Source of the DNA: Chitinophaga pinensis | Lineage (GTDB): Bacteria > Bacteroidota > Bacteroidia > B-17B0 > Aurantibacillaceae | Length of the DNA stretch: 64,000 bases | Assembly (NCBI GenBank): GCA_945860225.1 | Contig: CAMAPT010000007.1 | Coordinates: forward strand, 1 to 64,000 | Direction: 5' to 3' | Program-made: the position numbers and the translations under genes | In this document: positions 29,171-39,206 of the stretch, piece after piece | Layout of the letters: every line of letters starts with the position of its first letter | Numbering within the stretch: position 1 is the stretch's first letter | Notes under the pieces: model-generated | What the model was told of the DNA's origin: nothing | Databases searched by the model: none | What the model saw: only the letters and a program-made list of their open reading frames with translations

Positions 29171-29806
29171 TTATAATATCCAGCGTAAAACTTCAAAACA
29201 TTCTGCGTAATTCGTATTTATTTGAACACCTCTTACTCTTGCTAAAGACCTTATAAATTCTTCGTTAGCGTATGATCGATGAGCTTGAGATTTATATTCT
29301 TTTAAAGCCTCTATTTTTTTAGTTAAATGAGTTTCTTCTATTACCATAAAACAAGAAGTAGAAAAAGAGATATTATTCCATGGTAACTCATAACTTAGTA
29401 TGGAAGAAAATTTAAATGCTCTGAATGCTTCATTTGATATTGTAGCATGATCCTGATGAATATCATTTAAAGATGGAATAAATATGATATCGGGTTTTAT
29501 GTCATTTTTTAGCTGAATAATAGAGTCTAGTATCTCCTGTCTTCTATAGTTAAATGTTCTTACCTCATAATCATAGAGAATTAAATTAGAACTTTTAATA
29601 CCTAATTGTTGAGATGCAGCTTTTACTTCAGTAATTAATATGTTTGAAGGAAAATCTTTCAAAACAGATTGTTCACAAGCAGAAAAAGCAACGCAAAAAA
29701 CATCATTTCCGTTTTCAATTAATTTTGCAATTGTTGCACCACAGCCAAATTCAGCGTCATCTGTGTGAGGTGCTAGTACTAATATACGTTTGTCTTTTTC
29801 TATCAT
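29171..29806 (-). CDS. PIG-L family N-deacetylase
   Basis: A 211-residue zinc-dependent deacetylase with the N-terminal metal motif LAPHTDDAEFGCGA (usual AHPDDE) and the downstream SLNDIHQDHATISNEAF that supplies the third metal-binding His. PIG-L enzymes remove the N-acetyl group from GlcNAc-type residues. Here it sits between a beta-helix acyltransferase and a glycosyltransferase (start overlapping the upstream stop by four bases), which fits deacetylation followed by re-acylation of a sugar amine. That coupling is inferred. Confidence 0.9.
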   Translation of the reverse strand: MIEKDKRILVLAPHTDDAEFGCGATIAKLIENGNDVFCVAFSACEQSVLKDFPSNILITEVKAASQQLGIKSSNLILYDYEVRTFNYRRQEILDSIIQLKNDIKPDIIFIPSLNDIHQDHATISNEAFRAFKFSSILSYELPWNNISFSTSCFMVIEETHLTKKIEALKEYKSQAHRSYANEEFIRSLARVRGVQINTNYAECFEVLRWIL

Positions 29807-31047
29807 AGTATAAAATGAGAAACAATTAAATTATTGCATAATGTTTCAAAAGAATATTCCTCAACGTTAAAATTTAAATTATAAGTATAGGGATAATTCT
29901 TTAAAATTATTTTTGAAAAATTTTCTGTAATCTCATTTTCATCAAAACTATATCCAATTTTGTTTTTAGTCACAAAATCTGAAGTTAATCCCTTTTTTCC
30001 TATATATAAAATGGGTGTTTTAGAGTAAATGATTTCGTAGAATTTAGTTGAGATATTATGTATCCCATAATCAGGATGAATAAGTAATACAAATGAAGCA
30101 TCTTGTATTTTTTTGAATAGTTCAATTGTTGGTAAAGGTTTATGATAGAATACATTTTCATTTAATAAACCTTTATTTTTAAAAATATCAGAGTAACTTA
30201 AATTATCAGAATAAATATGAAGCTCTAATTCATTTTTAAGTTTAGTAAATTCATTTGATAAAATTGACATATACTTTTCAATTCCTTTGTATAAGCTACC
30301 ATAAAATATAATTTTTGTTTTATGTGAATTAATATTCTTTGTACAATCTAAAATTTCATCTTTATCGAATCCATGTGGTAGCACATTTATTTTATTTGCT
30401 TCACTTGTATATGTTTTTTGTAAGTCAAGTTTCATTATTTCAGTTGGAACAAATATCGAATCAGCTATTTCTAAAACTTTTTTTTCTAGTTTTTTTTCAA
30501 AAGCGATTCTTTTATTTGAGATTATAGAAAAACCATAACCTGAGCCCCATGTCCAAGGATCTCTTAAATCAATCATTAATTTAATATGTGGGTATATACT
30601 TTTTAGTTCAATAGAGAAATAAGCAGAACTAAATGGGGCACAACTAGTAATGACATTTTTAATATTAAACTCTTTTATAAGTTTAGAGGCAGTTTTTAAA
30701 AGAGAATTTTTCAAAAAAACACCTTTATCGTAAGGTGTGCCTTTAGTAATTTGATTGATTGAAAATAGAGCTATTTTATATTTAATTTTTTCTAGTAATG
30801 ATGTTGGTGTTGTTGTTAAAATTTCAGGATAAAAACTGTTTAATTCATATCTAATTATATTAGGAATATTTCTGATATCATCTATCCATAAAGACTCTTC
30901 ATTTTTTCTTGGATTTTTAGCATGAATAACATGTATTGTATAACCTTTTCTGCTTAAATACTTAGCAAATTTAGCCCAACGCCTTCCGCCTATTCCAGGA
31001 TATGGAGGGAATATATAAGAAATTAATAAAATATGTTTTGAATCCAT
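29803..31047 (-). CDS. glycosyltransferase, GT4-like
   Basis: A 414-residue GT-B protein. The N-terminal acceptor domain has the typical SYIFPPYPGIGGRRWAKFAKYLSRKGY opening region, the middle includes MIDLRDPWTWGSG and VPTEIMKLDL, and the C-terminal domain has INVLPHGFD, IIFYGSLYKGIEKYM and a YEIIYSKTPILYIG segment. Donor and linkage are unknown. It belongs to the tightly packed polysaccharide operon, four bases after the fused glycosyltransferase/amidotransferase gene. Confidence 0.85.
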   Translation of the reverse strand: MDSKHILLISYIFPPYPGIGGRRWAKFAKYLSRKGYTIHVIHAKNPRKNEESLWIDDIRNIPNIIRYELNSFYPEILTTTPTSLLEKIKYKIALFSINQITKGTPYDKGVFLKNSLLKTASKLIKEFNIKNVITSCAPFSSAYFSIELKSIYPHIKLMIDLRDPWTWGSGYGFSIISNKRIAFEKKLEKKVLEIADSIFVPTEIMKLDLQKTYTSEANKINVLPHGFDKDEILDCTKNINSHKTKIIFYGSLYKGIEKYMSILSNEFTKLKNELELHIYSDNLSYSDIFKNKGLLNENVFYHKPLPTIELFKKIQDASFVLLIHPDYGIHNISTKFYEIIYSKTPILYIGKKGLTSDFVTKNKIGYSFDENEITENFSKIILKNYPYTYNLNFNVEEYSFETLCNNLIVSHFIL

Positions 31048-31050
31048 ATT

Positions 31051-33027
31051 TTATCTGAAATTTAATTTTAAATATTTCACGATTTTAAAATACCTATTCC
31101 ACATTTTTTTTTCGGTTTTAAAATCTAAATGGGATCTAGGATTTTCTTTCATAAAACAATCGAATTCAGTTTCGCTTAATTCTAATTTTTTTAACACATA
31201 TTTTTTATCTTCTTCCATTGAATTTTCATGATAGATTTTTTTATCTAACTCATTAAGAGCTCCTTTTTTGGTTATTTGACCAGAACAAATTAATGTAGAT
31301 AAATGAGCGCGTCTTTTATCTATACCAAATTTAACAGGCAAGATATATGATTGATAAAATTTAGTAAAAGTAGATTCAAAATGTTTGCCGCCATAATCTC
31401 TCCATCCTAATTTTTCTATAAGAAGTTTTTTTGCATCTTCTTTATTGTAGTTAATGTAGTTTAGTACTTGAACCGTTTCTATTTTTAAAAACCAATGATA
31501 GTATAGTTTTTTATAGAAATTGATGTGAGGATATGTTTTTACCTTCAAATTTTTTCCGAATTTAGAGTTTATATCCTTTATGTTTTCCCAATCAGTTTTA
31601 TCAAATACCCAACTTTTTGGCATTATGGCTTCTGTTGCAAGATTATAGCCACTTAATATATAATTTATTTTATATTTTTTAGCGACATTCAACAAAGTGG
31701 CATAAATGGCATGATCTGTTAAAACTTCTATATCAATAACACCGGATTTTAAATATGCTAATTGTAAATTTTTAAATTCATTCCAATTAATGACATAAGT
31801 TTGTAATTCTAAATTAAGTGTTTTACAAATATTTTCAATGTTTTTTACAGCTAGTTCACTATTCCATCCATTATCTACATGAATTACTAAAGGATTTAAT
31901 TGGTTAATTTTGGCCCAATATATCAAATAAGAGCTGTCCACTCCTCCGCTTACACCTACTAGGCAATTATATGTGTTTTTGTTTGATTTAATTTCTGATA
32001 TTTTCTTATTTAACCATTTAGTTCTAGTTTCTGAAGATCCGAGTCTTTTAAATTCATAATGGTATGAATTACAATAATTACAAATACCTTTTTCATCAAA
32101 TTCGATATGTATGGTATCTCTTGAATTTAAAATACAATTCGAACAAGTTACTAATTCTCTATTATGTAAATCAATTGAATGAACCCTAGAGTAATTGGTA
32201 GTTATAGGTATCAATGTATCATTTATTAGATTTTTATAATTTTTTATTTTATTGTAAATCCAGTACATGCTGTTTTTTTTAGGCTTTTGAGAAGACAGTA
32301 TTTCAATTTCCTCATTCCCTTTAAACATTCTAAAAACATTTGTTTCTGAAATCCATGGACCGTAACTATTTAGATATGTTAAATATTTATTCCAATTGAT
32401 TTCATTTATATTTTCTGATAAAGAACTTGTTAGAGTGAAAGGCGATAAAACTCTATAATACAAAGGTTTTTGTCTAGGACTTTTGTATGTTTTTTTGTTT
32501 TTGTAAAAATGATGCCAATATAAGTCGTGATCTTGAAAAAATAATGTTTCCATATAAGGGCCGCACTTTGTCATAGCATATTCAAATTTATGAATGGCTG
32601 TATTCGCAATCCATGAATTTTTTCGGTAAGAGATTTTTTTATAAATAGGATCCATACATATATGATATTCATCGTAGTATAAATCAAATGAATCATCTAG
32701 ATTTTCAATATCGTATAAATAGTTTTCATTAATTAAATCATCAGAATCAAGCCTAATAATATATTCTGGTTTTTCTTCAGGATGCTCATTTAGATAGTTT
32801 ATTGCAATTTTTAGTTTATCTGTTTTTAAGAAATCATCAGCTTGTATATATATAAAACGGGTATCATTTTCATCCTTATTTTGATTTTGATCTCCAATAA
32901 TTATAGCTTTCCAATTTTTAGATTTCTGCATTTTTAAAGAACGCAAAGTTTGCAGATATAATGAAGTTCTTAGAGAATTCCTTAATCTTGTTGGTAATCT
33001 AGGTATAATGAATAAAAATTTTGTCAT
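31051..33027 (-). CDS. fusion: glycosyltransferase plus N-acetyl-sugar amidotransferase
   Basis: Residues 1-240 look like a putative rhamnosyl/GT2-related transferase: FLFIIPRLPTRLRNSLRTSL at the start, a RLDSDDLIN metal-binding DxD-type motif at 92-100, and FFQDHDLYWHHF. From about 290 to 658 it is a full WbpG-like amidotransferase, with a four-cysteine zinc site (Cys295, 298, 316, 319), a PP-loop SGGVDSS at 360-366 and VIHVDNGWNSELAV. The stand-alone paralogue at 35534-36700 has the same 370-residue region, so this is a gene fusion of two complete domains. WbpG-type enzymes use ammonia from HisH/HisF to make amidino sugars. Confidence 0.9.
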   Translation of the reverse strand: MTKFLFIIPRLPTRLRNSLRTSLYLQTLRSLKMQKSKNWKAIIIGDQNQNKDENDTRFIYIQADDFLKTDKLKIAINYLNEHPEEKPEYIIRLDSDDLINENYLYDIENLDDSFDLYYDEYHICMDPIYKKISYRKNSWIANTAIHKFEYAMTKCGPYMETLFFQDHDLYWHHFYKNKKTYKSPRQKPLYYRVLSPFTLTSSLSENINEINWNKYLTYLNSYGPWISETNVFRMFKGNEEIEILSSQKPKKNSMYWIYNKIKNYKNLINDTLIPITTNYSRVHSIDLHNRELVTCSNCILNSRDTIHIEFDEKGICNYCNSYHYEFKRLGSSETRTKWLNKKISEIKSNKNTYNCLVGVSGGVDSSYLIYWAKINQLNPLVIHVDNGWNSELAVKNIENICKTLNLELQTYVINWNEFKNLQLAYLKSGVIDIEVLTDHAIYATLLNVAKKYKINYILSGYNLATEAIMPKSWVFDKTDWENIKDINSKFGKNLKVKTYPHINFYKKLYYHWFLKIETVQVLNYINYNKEDAKKLLIEKLGWRDYGGKHFESTFTKFYQSYILPVKFGIDKRRAHLSTLICSGQITKKGALNELDKKIYHENSMEEDKKYVLKKLELSETEFDCFMKENPRSHLDFKTEKKMWNRYFKIVKYLKLNFR

Positions 33028-34241
33028 TTTTGAAGTAAAGCTGTTTTAATGAAATGAGGATAAGTATTTCCAGCGAAAAAATTATTTCCCCAAAATTCTT
33101 TAACACCATATCTGAATTTATTTGTTGAAAATGGTGATTTGTCAAAATTATTCAAGATAGAAGATATATCTGAGGTATTAAAATTAATATCTAATAGTAT
33201 TCCAGTTTCATCTTTAACTATTTCTGAAGTTCCTCCAACGTTCGTTGCTATGATTGGTATGCCAAAGCTAGTGGCTTCAATTATAGTAAAAGGTAGCCCT
33301 TCAGAATCAGAAACATTTATGAAAAAATCGATGTGATTGTTATTGTAAAAATCAAATAGTTCATTTTGTGATACCTGACCTTTTAAAGTTAGATGAATAT
33401 GAGATGGTAATTGTTTACTTCTACAAATAATATCATCTCTTAAAATTCCATCTCCAAAATGAATCCATCTTACTTTTTTTTGCACGTGTTTCAATGCTTC
33501 GATAATTAAATGGAGTCTTTTTAATGGTATTATATTTGAACAAGAAACTAATGTTAAAAAAGAATCATTTGTTGGTTTTGAAGGATTGATTCCATTATCT
33601 ATACAAGCTAAATAATTTACTTTTGCTTTTAAATTGTTTTTATAAGTTTTTTTTAGATATTCTAAGCTTTTTTTAGATACAGTATGAATTTCATCCGCAT
33701 ATTTATGACATGTGTTTTGAAAAGCTATAAAATTATGTGGCCATCTCTCTAAAATTAAATCGTAACCGTGTACTCTAAAAATAAAACGATTTATTTTATT
33801 TTTTAGTTTTAAAATTGATAATGTTATAGCGTGGTTATTCATCCAGTAAGAATAATAATATGCGTTTTTATCAAACTCTTTTAAGTTTTCAATAAAATTG
33901 GCACATATAAAAGCATTTATTAATAAACTGTTGTATTGTCTTAAATTTTTTAAAAAGTATAATTTAGAGTTGCAATGTTTATATTCTGAACATAATATTT
34001 TAATGATATTATACAAATTACATGTTAAATACTTGAATTTACTTTTTTGAAAAAGAATATCTTCCAAAAAATAAACGGTTGTGTTTTTATAGATGTTAAC
34101 ATTTCCTCCTTTGATACTAGTGATAATAATAATTTTATCAAAATTATCTAAAAGATACGGGTATTCATTTTTAATGAATGGTTCCCCTTCTGAACAAGGA
34201 AAACCGATTGTGAAAAAAAAGAGTGTATTATTTTTTTTCAA
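33024..34241 (-). CDS. glycosyltransferase, GT4 family
   Basis: A 405-residue GT-B enzyme with a clear GT4 C-terminal half: LVSCSNIIPLKRLHLIIEAL, WIHFGDGILRDDI, HLTLKGQVSQNELFDFY, and the donor-binding EGLPFTIIEATSFGIPIIAT followed by VGGTSEIV. The N-terminus FFTIGFPCSEGEPFIKNEY is common in flavobacterial surface-polysaccharide transferases. Start overlaps the neighbouring fusion gene's frame by four bases, so the order of action along the chain may follow the operon. The sugar donor is unknown. Confidence 0.93.
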   Translation of the reverse strand: MKKNNTLFFFTIGFPCSEGEPFIKNEYPYLLDNFDKIIIITSIKGGNVNIYKNTTVYFLEDILFQKSKFKYLTCNLYNIIKILCSEYKHCNSKLYFLKNLRQYNSLLINAFICANFIENLKEFDKNAYYYSYWMNNHAITLSILKLKNKINRFIFRVHGYDLILERWPHNFIAFQNTCHKYADEIHTVSKKSLEYLKKTYKNNLKAKVNYLACIDNGINPSKPTNDSFLTLVSCSNIIPLKRLHLIIEALKHVQKKVRWIHFGDGILRDDIICRSKQLPSHIHLTLKGQVSQNELFDFYNNNHIDFFINVSDSEGLPFTIIEATSFGIPIIATNVGGTSEIVKDETGILLDINFNTSDISSILNNFDKSPFSTNKFRYGVKEFWGNNFFAGNTYPHFIKTALLQK

Positions 34242-34321
34242 TTTATAATTTTAATATTTGTTATTTTATGAAAATGTAAAAAAATGAAAATCAGTTATCA
34301 AATAAAAAATATGGATATAAA

Positions 34322-35533
34322 TTATGATTTTATTTGGTTCAAAAATTTTGGAAGAGGTTTTAATAATTGTTCCCAACTTAAATATTTAAAAGCTTGTTCT
34401 TGAATATCTGTGTTTAAGTTTTCAGTTTGGTTATATAAATCTCTTATAAAGTTATCTATGCATTGAAAATCTAATAAGCTATCATCGGCTTTAAAGTTTA
34501 AACAATATTTTTTTAATTCAGGTATTGAATTTATGTAAGGGTCATGGTAGCCAATTACAACAGGTAATCCGACCGATAGATATTCTCTTACTTTTAAAAC
34601 AGCTCCTTCATATAATTCAGTTTTATGAAGTGCGCAAGTTCCAATTGCAAAATGCATTTCGTTTAATAAATCATGTAACTCATTTTTATTTAAGTAGTCG
34701 ATTATGAAAATTGATACACCAATTAAATCGGTATAATTTTTTAAAATATCATTGTCAATTTTTCCAACAAAGTATAATTCTATAGTTTTATTTTTTTCTG
34801 TTTCAACAAACGAACGAATAATACGATCAATACCATGCCAAACAGCTAATGTCCCAGCAATAAAAACACCTTTAAGTATTTTATCATTTTGTTTATTTTT
34901 AATTGCTTGTTTAAAATTTTTATTTAATCCGTTGCTGATGACAATAGTATCGTAAGTTGGATATTTTTCCTTTTCAATTTTTTCAATTTCAGGTGTGACA
35001 CAAATACCTCCAGCTGCTGATTTTAGTATTTTTTTTCCTAATTTTTTTTCAATAAAATATGAAAAATAAATATCGCTTATATAATAGCTCAGTATGCTTG
35101 GGCGACAACTAAATGGTATGATTTTTTTATTTTTTTTAATTGTAAGTTTAAGTTCTGCTAATTCATTTGTATTATGTTCAAAAATGATTTTATTTTTATT
35201 TTTATTTATTAGTTGCATTAAACTTAAACTAGCTAAAGGATAACGAAGTATAAAAAAATCATACTGGTCTTTTTTATCGCTAATAAAGTTATTTACGGTA
35301 TTGAATAATTTTTTTGTATTAAAAAATCGTTTAAAATAATTTTTATTTGGATAATTTATCGGAATAGTTAAATTATATTCATCTCTATTTATATCAGTAG
35401 CATTGCCATCAAATTGCACAAATAAACTTTGAGGGAAAATTTCTTTTAGAGCCTCAAATTTCCTTTTCACCTTTAAATCAACTCCTGTTAGTTGCGTATT
35501 ATAATCAGCAATATATAAATAACAAATTTTCAT
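34322..35533 (-). CDS. glycosyltransferase-like protein
   Basis: A 403-residue protein with a weaker GT-B pattern: an N-terminal half with FEHNTNELAELK, then VFIAGTLAVWHGIDRIIRSF, ELYFVGKIDN, and a C-terminal GTCALHKTELYEGAVLKVREYLSVGLPVVIGY that matches the GT4 donor motif. It starts one base after the stop of the amidotransferase at 35534. About 80 non-coding bases separate it from the next gene downstream, one of the few gaps in the operon. Confidence 0.82.
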   Translation of the reverse strand: MKICYLYIADYNTQLTGVDLKVKRKFEALKEIFPQSLFVQFDGNATDINRDEYNLTIPINYPNKNYFKRFFNTKKLFNTVNNFISDKKDQYDFFILRYPLASLSLMQLINKNKNKIIFEHNTNELAELKLTIKKNKKIIPFSCRPSILSYYISDIYFSYFIEKKLGKKILKSAAGGICVTPEIEKIEKEKYPTYDTIVISNGLNKNFKQAIKNKQNDKILKGVFIAGTLAVWHGIDRIIRSFVETEKNKTIELYFVGKIDNDILKNYTDLIGVSIFIIDYLNKNELHDLLNEMHFAIGTCALHKTELYEGAVLKVREYLSVGLPVVIGYHDPYINSIPELKKYCLNFKADDSLLDFQCIDNFIRDLYNQTENLNTDIQEQAFKYLSWEQLLKPLPKFLNQIKS

Positions 35534-36700
35534 TTATCGGATTTCTGGTTTATCTAATCCCAAAGGGTAAGCAAATTTGTATAAATACACCAGTTGAAAG
35601 TATTTAAGAAGACGCAAATACCATGAAGCTTTTTCATCACCTTCACCATAAAATTTATGTGACACTGAGGGTTGATTCATGATTTCGTTAAACTCATCAA
35701 TTGTGTAATCCCATTTTTTTGCCACATATTCTTTATCACGTTCTTGCCTATCTATTTCGTAAGGTTCATTTTTTAACTCTTCTAATGCCTCATCTCTTGT
35801 TAATTGGTTAATCATAATTAAATTAGACAGATGTGCTTTTCTCTTATCTACATTGAATTTTTTTCTTAGATAGTATCCTTGATAAAAACGTGTGAAAATT
35901 GATTCGAAATGTTTACATGGATAAATCGAATAACCAATTTCATCAATTAGGCGTTTTTTTATTTCTTTGTTATTAAATTCTAAATTTTCAAATATTGTAA
36001 TTGATTTGTATCCTAGCAAACTGTTTAATAGCCTTCTATTGATACTTAAATGAGGTATGTTTTTTAGAATTCCATTTCCAAATTTCTTGTAAATATTTTG
36101 CATATTAACAAAATCAAATTTTCTACTATAGATCCAATCGCGTGGTAATATCGATTCTGTCCATTGATTATTACCACTTATCATGTATTTTATTTGATGT
36201 TTTTTTGCTATTTCAAAGAGTGCTCCAAAAATGAACATGTCGGTAGGGACTTCCAAATCAATAACTCCTGCTTTAAAATAAGATTTTTGCATGTCTTTAA
36301 AGCCCTCCCAATTAATAACATACGTATATAAATCAAAACCTGAATACTTTACTAATTTATTAATGTTTTGCACTGCTAACTCATCATCCCATCCATTATC
36401 AAAATGCACAAGTAATGGCTTTAATCCATAATCTTTTGCTAACAGTACCATATATGAACTGTCAATACCTCCGCTCACACCAATGATACAATCGTATTTT
36501 TTATTTTTTCCCTTACGTTTAATCTCTTCTATGTCTTTTTTGAAAATATTATAACGAAATATTTTATCTCTGAATATCCCTTTTTCTGCTTCTCTTAAAA
36601 AATGAGAGCAGTAATTACAATTACCCTCGCTATCAAAGCTAATGTTAATTGATGTTGTGTCCATGACGCAACGTTTACATTGTTTATATTCACTACTCAT
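35534..36700 (-). CDS. wbpG: N-acetyl-sugar amidotransferase (WbpG-like)
   Basis: The 388-residue enzyme carries a four-Cys zinc site (Cys8, 11, 28, 31), the ATP-pyrophosphatase PP-loop SGGIDSS at 76-82 and LLVHFDNGWDDELAV. In Pseudomonas WbpG, with HisH2 and HisF2, turns a UDP-diacetamido uronic acid precursor into an acetamidino sugar. Here a paralogous domain occurs fused to a glycosyltransferase at 31051-33027, and the HisH/HisF pair sits at 41345-42721. Two amidotransferases with one ammonia-producing pair suggest two amidated sugars or two sites. That is inference. Confidence 0.92.
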   Translation of the reverse strand: MSSEYKQCKRCVMDTTSINISFDSEGNCNYCSHFLREAEKGIFRDKIFRYNIFKKDIEEIKRKGKNKKYDCIIGVSGGIDSSYMVLLAKDYGLKPLLVHFDNGWDDELAVQNINKLVKYSGFDLYTYVINWEGFKDMQKSYFKAGVIDLEVPTDMFIFGALFEIAKKHQIKYMISGNNQWTESILPRDWIYSRKFDFVNMQNIYKKFGNGILKNIPHLSINRRLLNSLLGYKSITIFENLEFNNKEIKKRLIDEIGYSIYPCKHFESIFTRFYQGYYLRKKFNVDKRKAHLSNLIMINQLTRDEALEELKNEPYEIDRQERDKEYVAKKWDYTIDEFNEIMNQPSVSHKFYGEGDEKASWYLRLLKYFQLVYLYKFAYPLGLDKPEIR

Positions 36701-36703
36701 TAT

Positions 36704-38629
36704 TTATTTATTTATTATTATATGGGCATTTAGTACATTCCAAAATTTATTTGCTGAAAAATTATCCCAAGATTTTTCTTTACATCGTTTTATTACTTCT
36801 TCTTTGATTACACGAGCATTCCATATGTTAGTATTTGTAAATGAGACTGAACTAACCTCATCACAAATAAATTCATTTAATTGATTATTAAACCAATGAG
36901 AAGTTGGAGCTCCTAATCCAATTTTATTTGTTCTTAATCTAATAGTTTCCGGTAGCATTTTTTTCATACTTTCTCTTAAGATATATTTTGTATATCCCTT
37001 TTGAACTTTACTGTCAATTGGTAAACCGAAACAAAAACAGACTAATCGATAATCCATAAAAGGCATTCGTATTTCTATGCCATGTTGCATAGCGCCTCTA
37101 TCAAAATCTCTTAAATTATATGGTATATGTTTTATGAAAAAATCTTCCCATAATAATTGTTCTGGATAATGACTATTGAATTTATGATGTTGTTGCAGGT
37201 TAGTGTATTTTTGATCATTAAACCAATAATCCCCATTCAAAAATTTTTGATTTTTTTTTGTATTTCGTTTGTCAAAAATTCTAGTTTTTAACCTTGAAAA
37301 TATTGAGCGATTTTTATGATTTTGTATGATTTGCAATAATTTCTCTTTTGTTTTAGAAATATTATTTGGTTCCACCATAAGTGAATACGTCGTTGCAATT
37401 TCTTCTGCTTTTAGAAAATTACCATTTGTTAAATAATAATCAAATAAATCATAAATGCTTGATTTATAACCAAATAATAGTTCATCTCCTCCATGACCAT
37501 CTAAAGATACTTTAATACCATTTAACTGCATGGCCTTATATACATCTGTTACACTAATAATAGGTGTACCACTTATAGCATCGAATAATTTTGTAGTTTT
37601 AAGTATATCCTCTGGTAAATTTTTGTAATTAGGTTTCGTATAAATAGCTTCTGCATTTAGAAAATTAATAACCTGATCAGCATATTTTTTTTCGTCAATA
37701 TCTGTATTTGGAAAGGTTGCTACTACGGCTTTTTTCCAGCTATTCGGTGTTCGGTTAAACGTATGATTATTTTTAGAAATATAATTAATCATTGAAAACA
37801 CACTTGATGAATCTAACCCCCCACTTAACGCTGATGCGATAGGAACATCACTTCGTAATCTTATTTTACAAGCATTTTCAAATAAATTGAAAAAATCTTC
37901 TTTTTGTTTTGAGAAATTGGAGTTGTTTATTGTGATGTATTCGGATGTATTCCACCAACATGATTGTTGTAGATTATATTTATGATCAATTTCTATCAGA
38001 TGCCCTGGTAGTAATTGTTTGATATCGTCGTATATCGTCTCCCCAGTTGATTCTAAATTTGAAGGATGATGAATAGCGAATAATAGCCGATCATTATTTA
38101 TTTTCTTATTAAAATCTTTTAGTTCATTAAATGCAATTGTTTCAGATGCAAAGGCGAAGAAATTATTTTGTTTAAAAACATAATGTAAAGGTTTTATCCC
38201 AAATCTGTCGCGGCAAAGTATTAATTTTTTTTCTATATCATCCCAAATCGCTAAAGCCCACATTCCATTAAATTTTAGGAATGCATCCTTACCCCAGATC
38301 TGATATGCTGCTAAAATAACTTCTGTATCAGTATCTGTTTTAAACGATATTCCTTTTTGAAGAAGTTCTTCTTTTAATTCAATGAAATTAAATATTTCTC
38401 CATTAAATATTATCCAGTATCTATTGGCAAATACCATTGGTTGCCTTCCTAATTCGCTTAGGTCTAAAATAGATAAACGACGATGACCTAGTCCAAGTAA
38501 ATTATTGTTTAATAATTCATATCCAGCACCGTCTGGCCCTCTATGAAATAGTGTATCTGTAAATTTTTTGATTTCGTTAAAATCAACGGTAGATTTTCCA
38601 AATTTATATATCCCTGCTATACCACACAT
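36704..38629 (-). CDS. asnB: asparagine synthase (glutamine-hydrolysing) homologue
   Basis: A 641-residue AsnB-family protein. The N-terminal glutaminase begins MCGIAGIYKF with Cys2 as nucleophile after Met removal and has the Arg-bearing RRLSILDL and FNGEIFN motifs. The C-terminal synthetase domain shows SALSGGLDSSSV and SLDGHGGDELLFGYK. Family members in surface-polysaccharide loci usually amidate uronic-acid carboxyls instead of making free asparagine. Location between the amidotransferase and acyltransferase genes supports that role, but sequence cannot settle it. Confidence 0.92.
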   Translation of the reverse strand: MCGIAGIYKFGKSTVDFNEIKKFTDTLFHRGPDGAGYELLNNNLLGLGHRRLSILDLSELGRQPMVFANRYWIIFNGEIFNFIELKEELLQKGISFKTDTDTEVILAAYQIWGKDAFLKFNGMWALAIWDDIEKKLILCRDRFGIKPLHYVFKQNNFFAFASETIAFNELKDFNKKINNDRLLFAIHHPSNLESTGETIYDDIKQLLPGHLIEIDHKYNLQQSCWWNTSEYITINNSNFSKQKEDFFNLFENACKIRLRSDVPIASALSGGLDSSSVFSMINYISKNNHTFNRTPNSWKKAVVATFPNTDIDEKKYADQVINFLNAEAIYTKPNYKNLPEDILKTTKLFDAISGTPIISVTDVYKAMQLNGIKVSLDGHGGDELLFGYKSSIYDLFDYYLTNGNFLKAEEIATTYSLMVEPNNISKTKEKLLQIIQNHKNRSIFSRLKTRIFDKRNTKKNQKFLNGDYWFNDQKYTNLQQHHKFNSHYPEQLLWEDFFIKHIPYNLRDFDRGAMQHGIEIRMPFMDYRLVCFCFGLPIDSKVQKGYTKYILRESMKKMLPETIRLRTNKIGLGAPTSHWFNNQLNEFICDEVSSVSFTNTNIWNARVIKEEVIKRCKEKSWDNFSANKFWNVLNAHIIINK

Positions 38630-38633
38630 TATA

Positions 38634-39206
38634 TTATAGTTGTTTGATTATTCTAGCTGGTACGCCAGCTACTACACAGTTAGAAGGAAAGCTTTTTGTA
38701 ACTACCGAATTTGCGCCTACTGTAACATTGTCTCCAAGTTCAACTCCGGATAAAATAGTTGCTGAGTTTCCAATCCAGCAATTATTTCCAATCTTAATAT
38801 TTGCGACTTTGTAATTTTCTCTATTTAAAAAATCGTGATTCCCAGTTTGAATACAGACGTTAAATGCCCAAATAGTATTTTCTCCAATTTCTAATGTTGT
38901 ATTTTTAAATATTGTAAAGTAACACCCTCCGCTAACGGCCATACTAATTTTGGCACTTTCTCCATCACCATTATAGATTATATTTTTATATCCTTGAATT
39001 TTTGAAGTGAAATTAACAGAAATAGGAATTTCAGATTGCAACCTAAATATTCTTTGAAAAATCCAATTTGTTATTAATTGTGAAATGTCTATCTTTTTGT
39101 AATGATATTTTTTGATTATTCTCGTAAAGTAAAAAGATAAAAAACATGTCAATACATGTTTCAACTTATTTGTAAATCCATAGTATAGCCATTTTAATAA
39201 ATTCAT
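38634..39206 (-). CDS. left-handed beta-helix acyltransferase (maltose/DapH-like)
   Basis: A 190-residue acetyl-CoA-dependent acyltransferase of the hexapeptide-repeat family. The C-terminal two-thirds show the repeats (IGNNCWIGNSATILSGVELG, NVTVGANSVVTKSF) and the PSNCVVAGVPARIIK cap, with the catalytic His in QTGNHDFLNREN. The N-terminal 45 residues are basic and hydrophobic, which suggests membrane association. It directly follows the Wzt gene, consistent with O-acetylation of the surface polymer. Confidence 0.88.
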   Translation of the reverse strand: MNLLKWLYYGFTNKLKHVLTCFLSFYFTRIIKKYHYKKIDISQLITNWIFQRIFRLQSEIPISVNFTSKIQGYKNIIYNGDGESAKISMAVSGGCYFTIFKNTTLEIGENTIWAFNVCIQTGNHDFLNRENYKVANIKIGNNCWIGNSATILSGVELGDNVTVGANSVVTKSFPSNCVVAGVPARIIKQL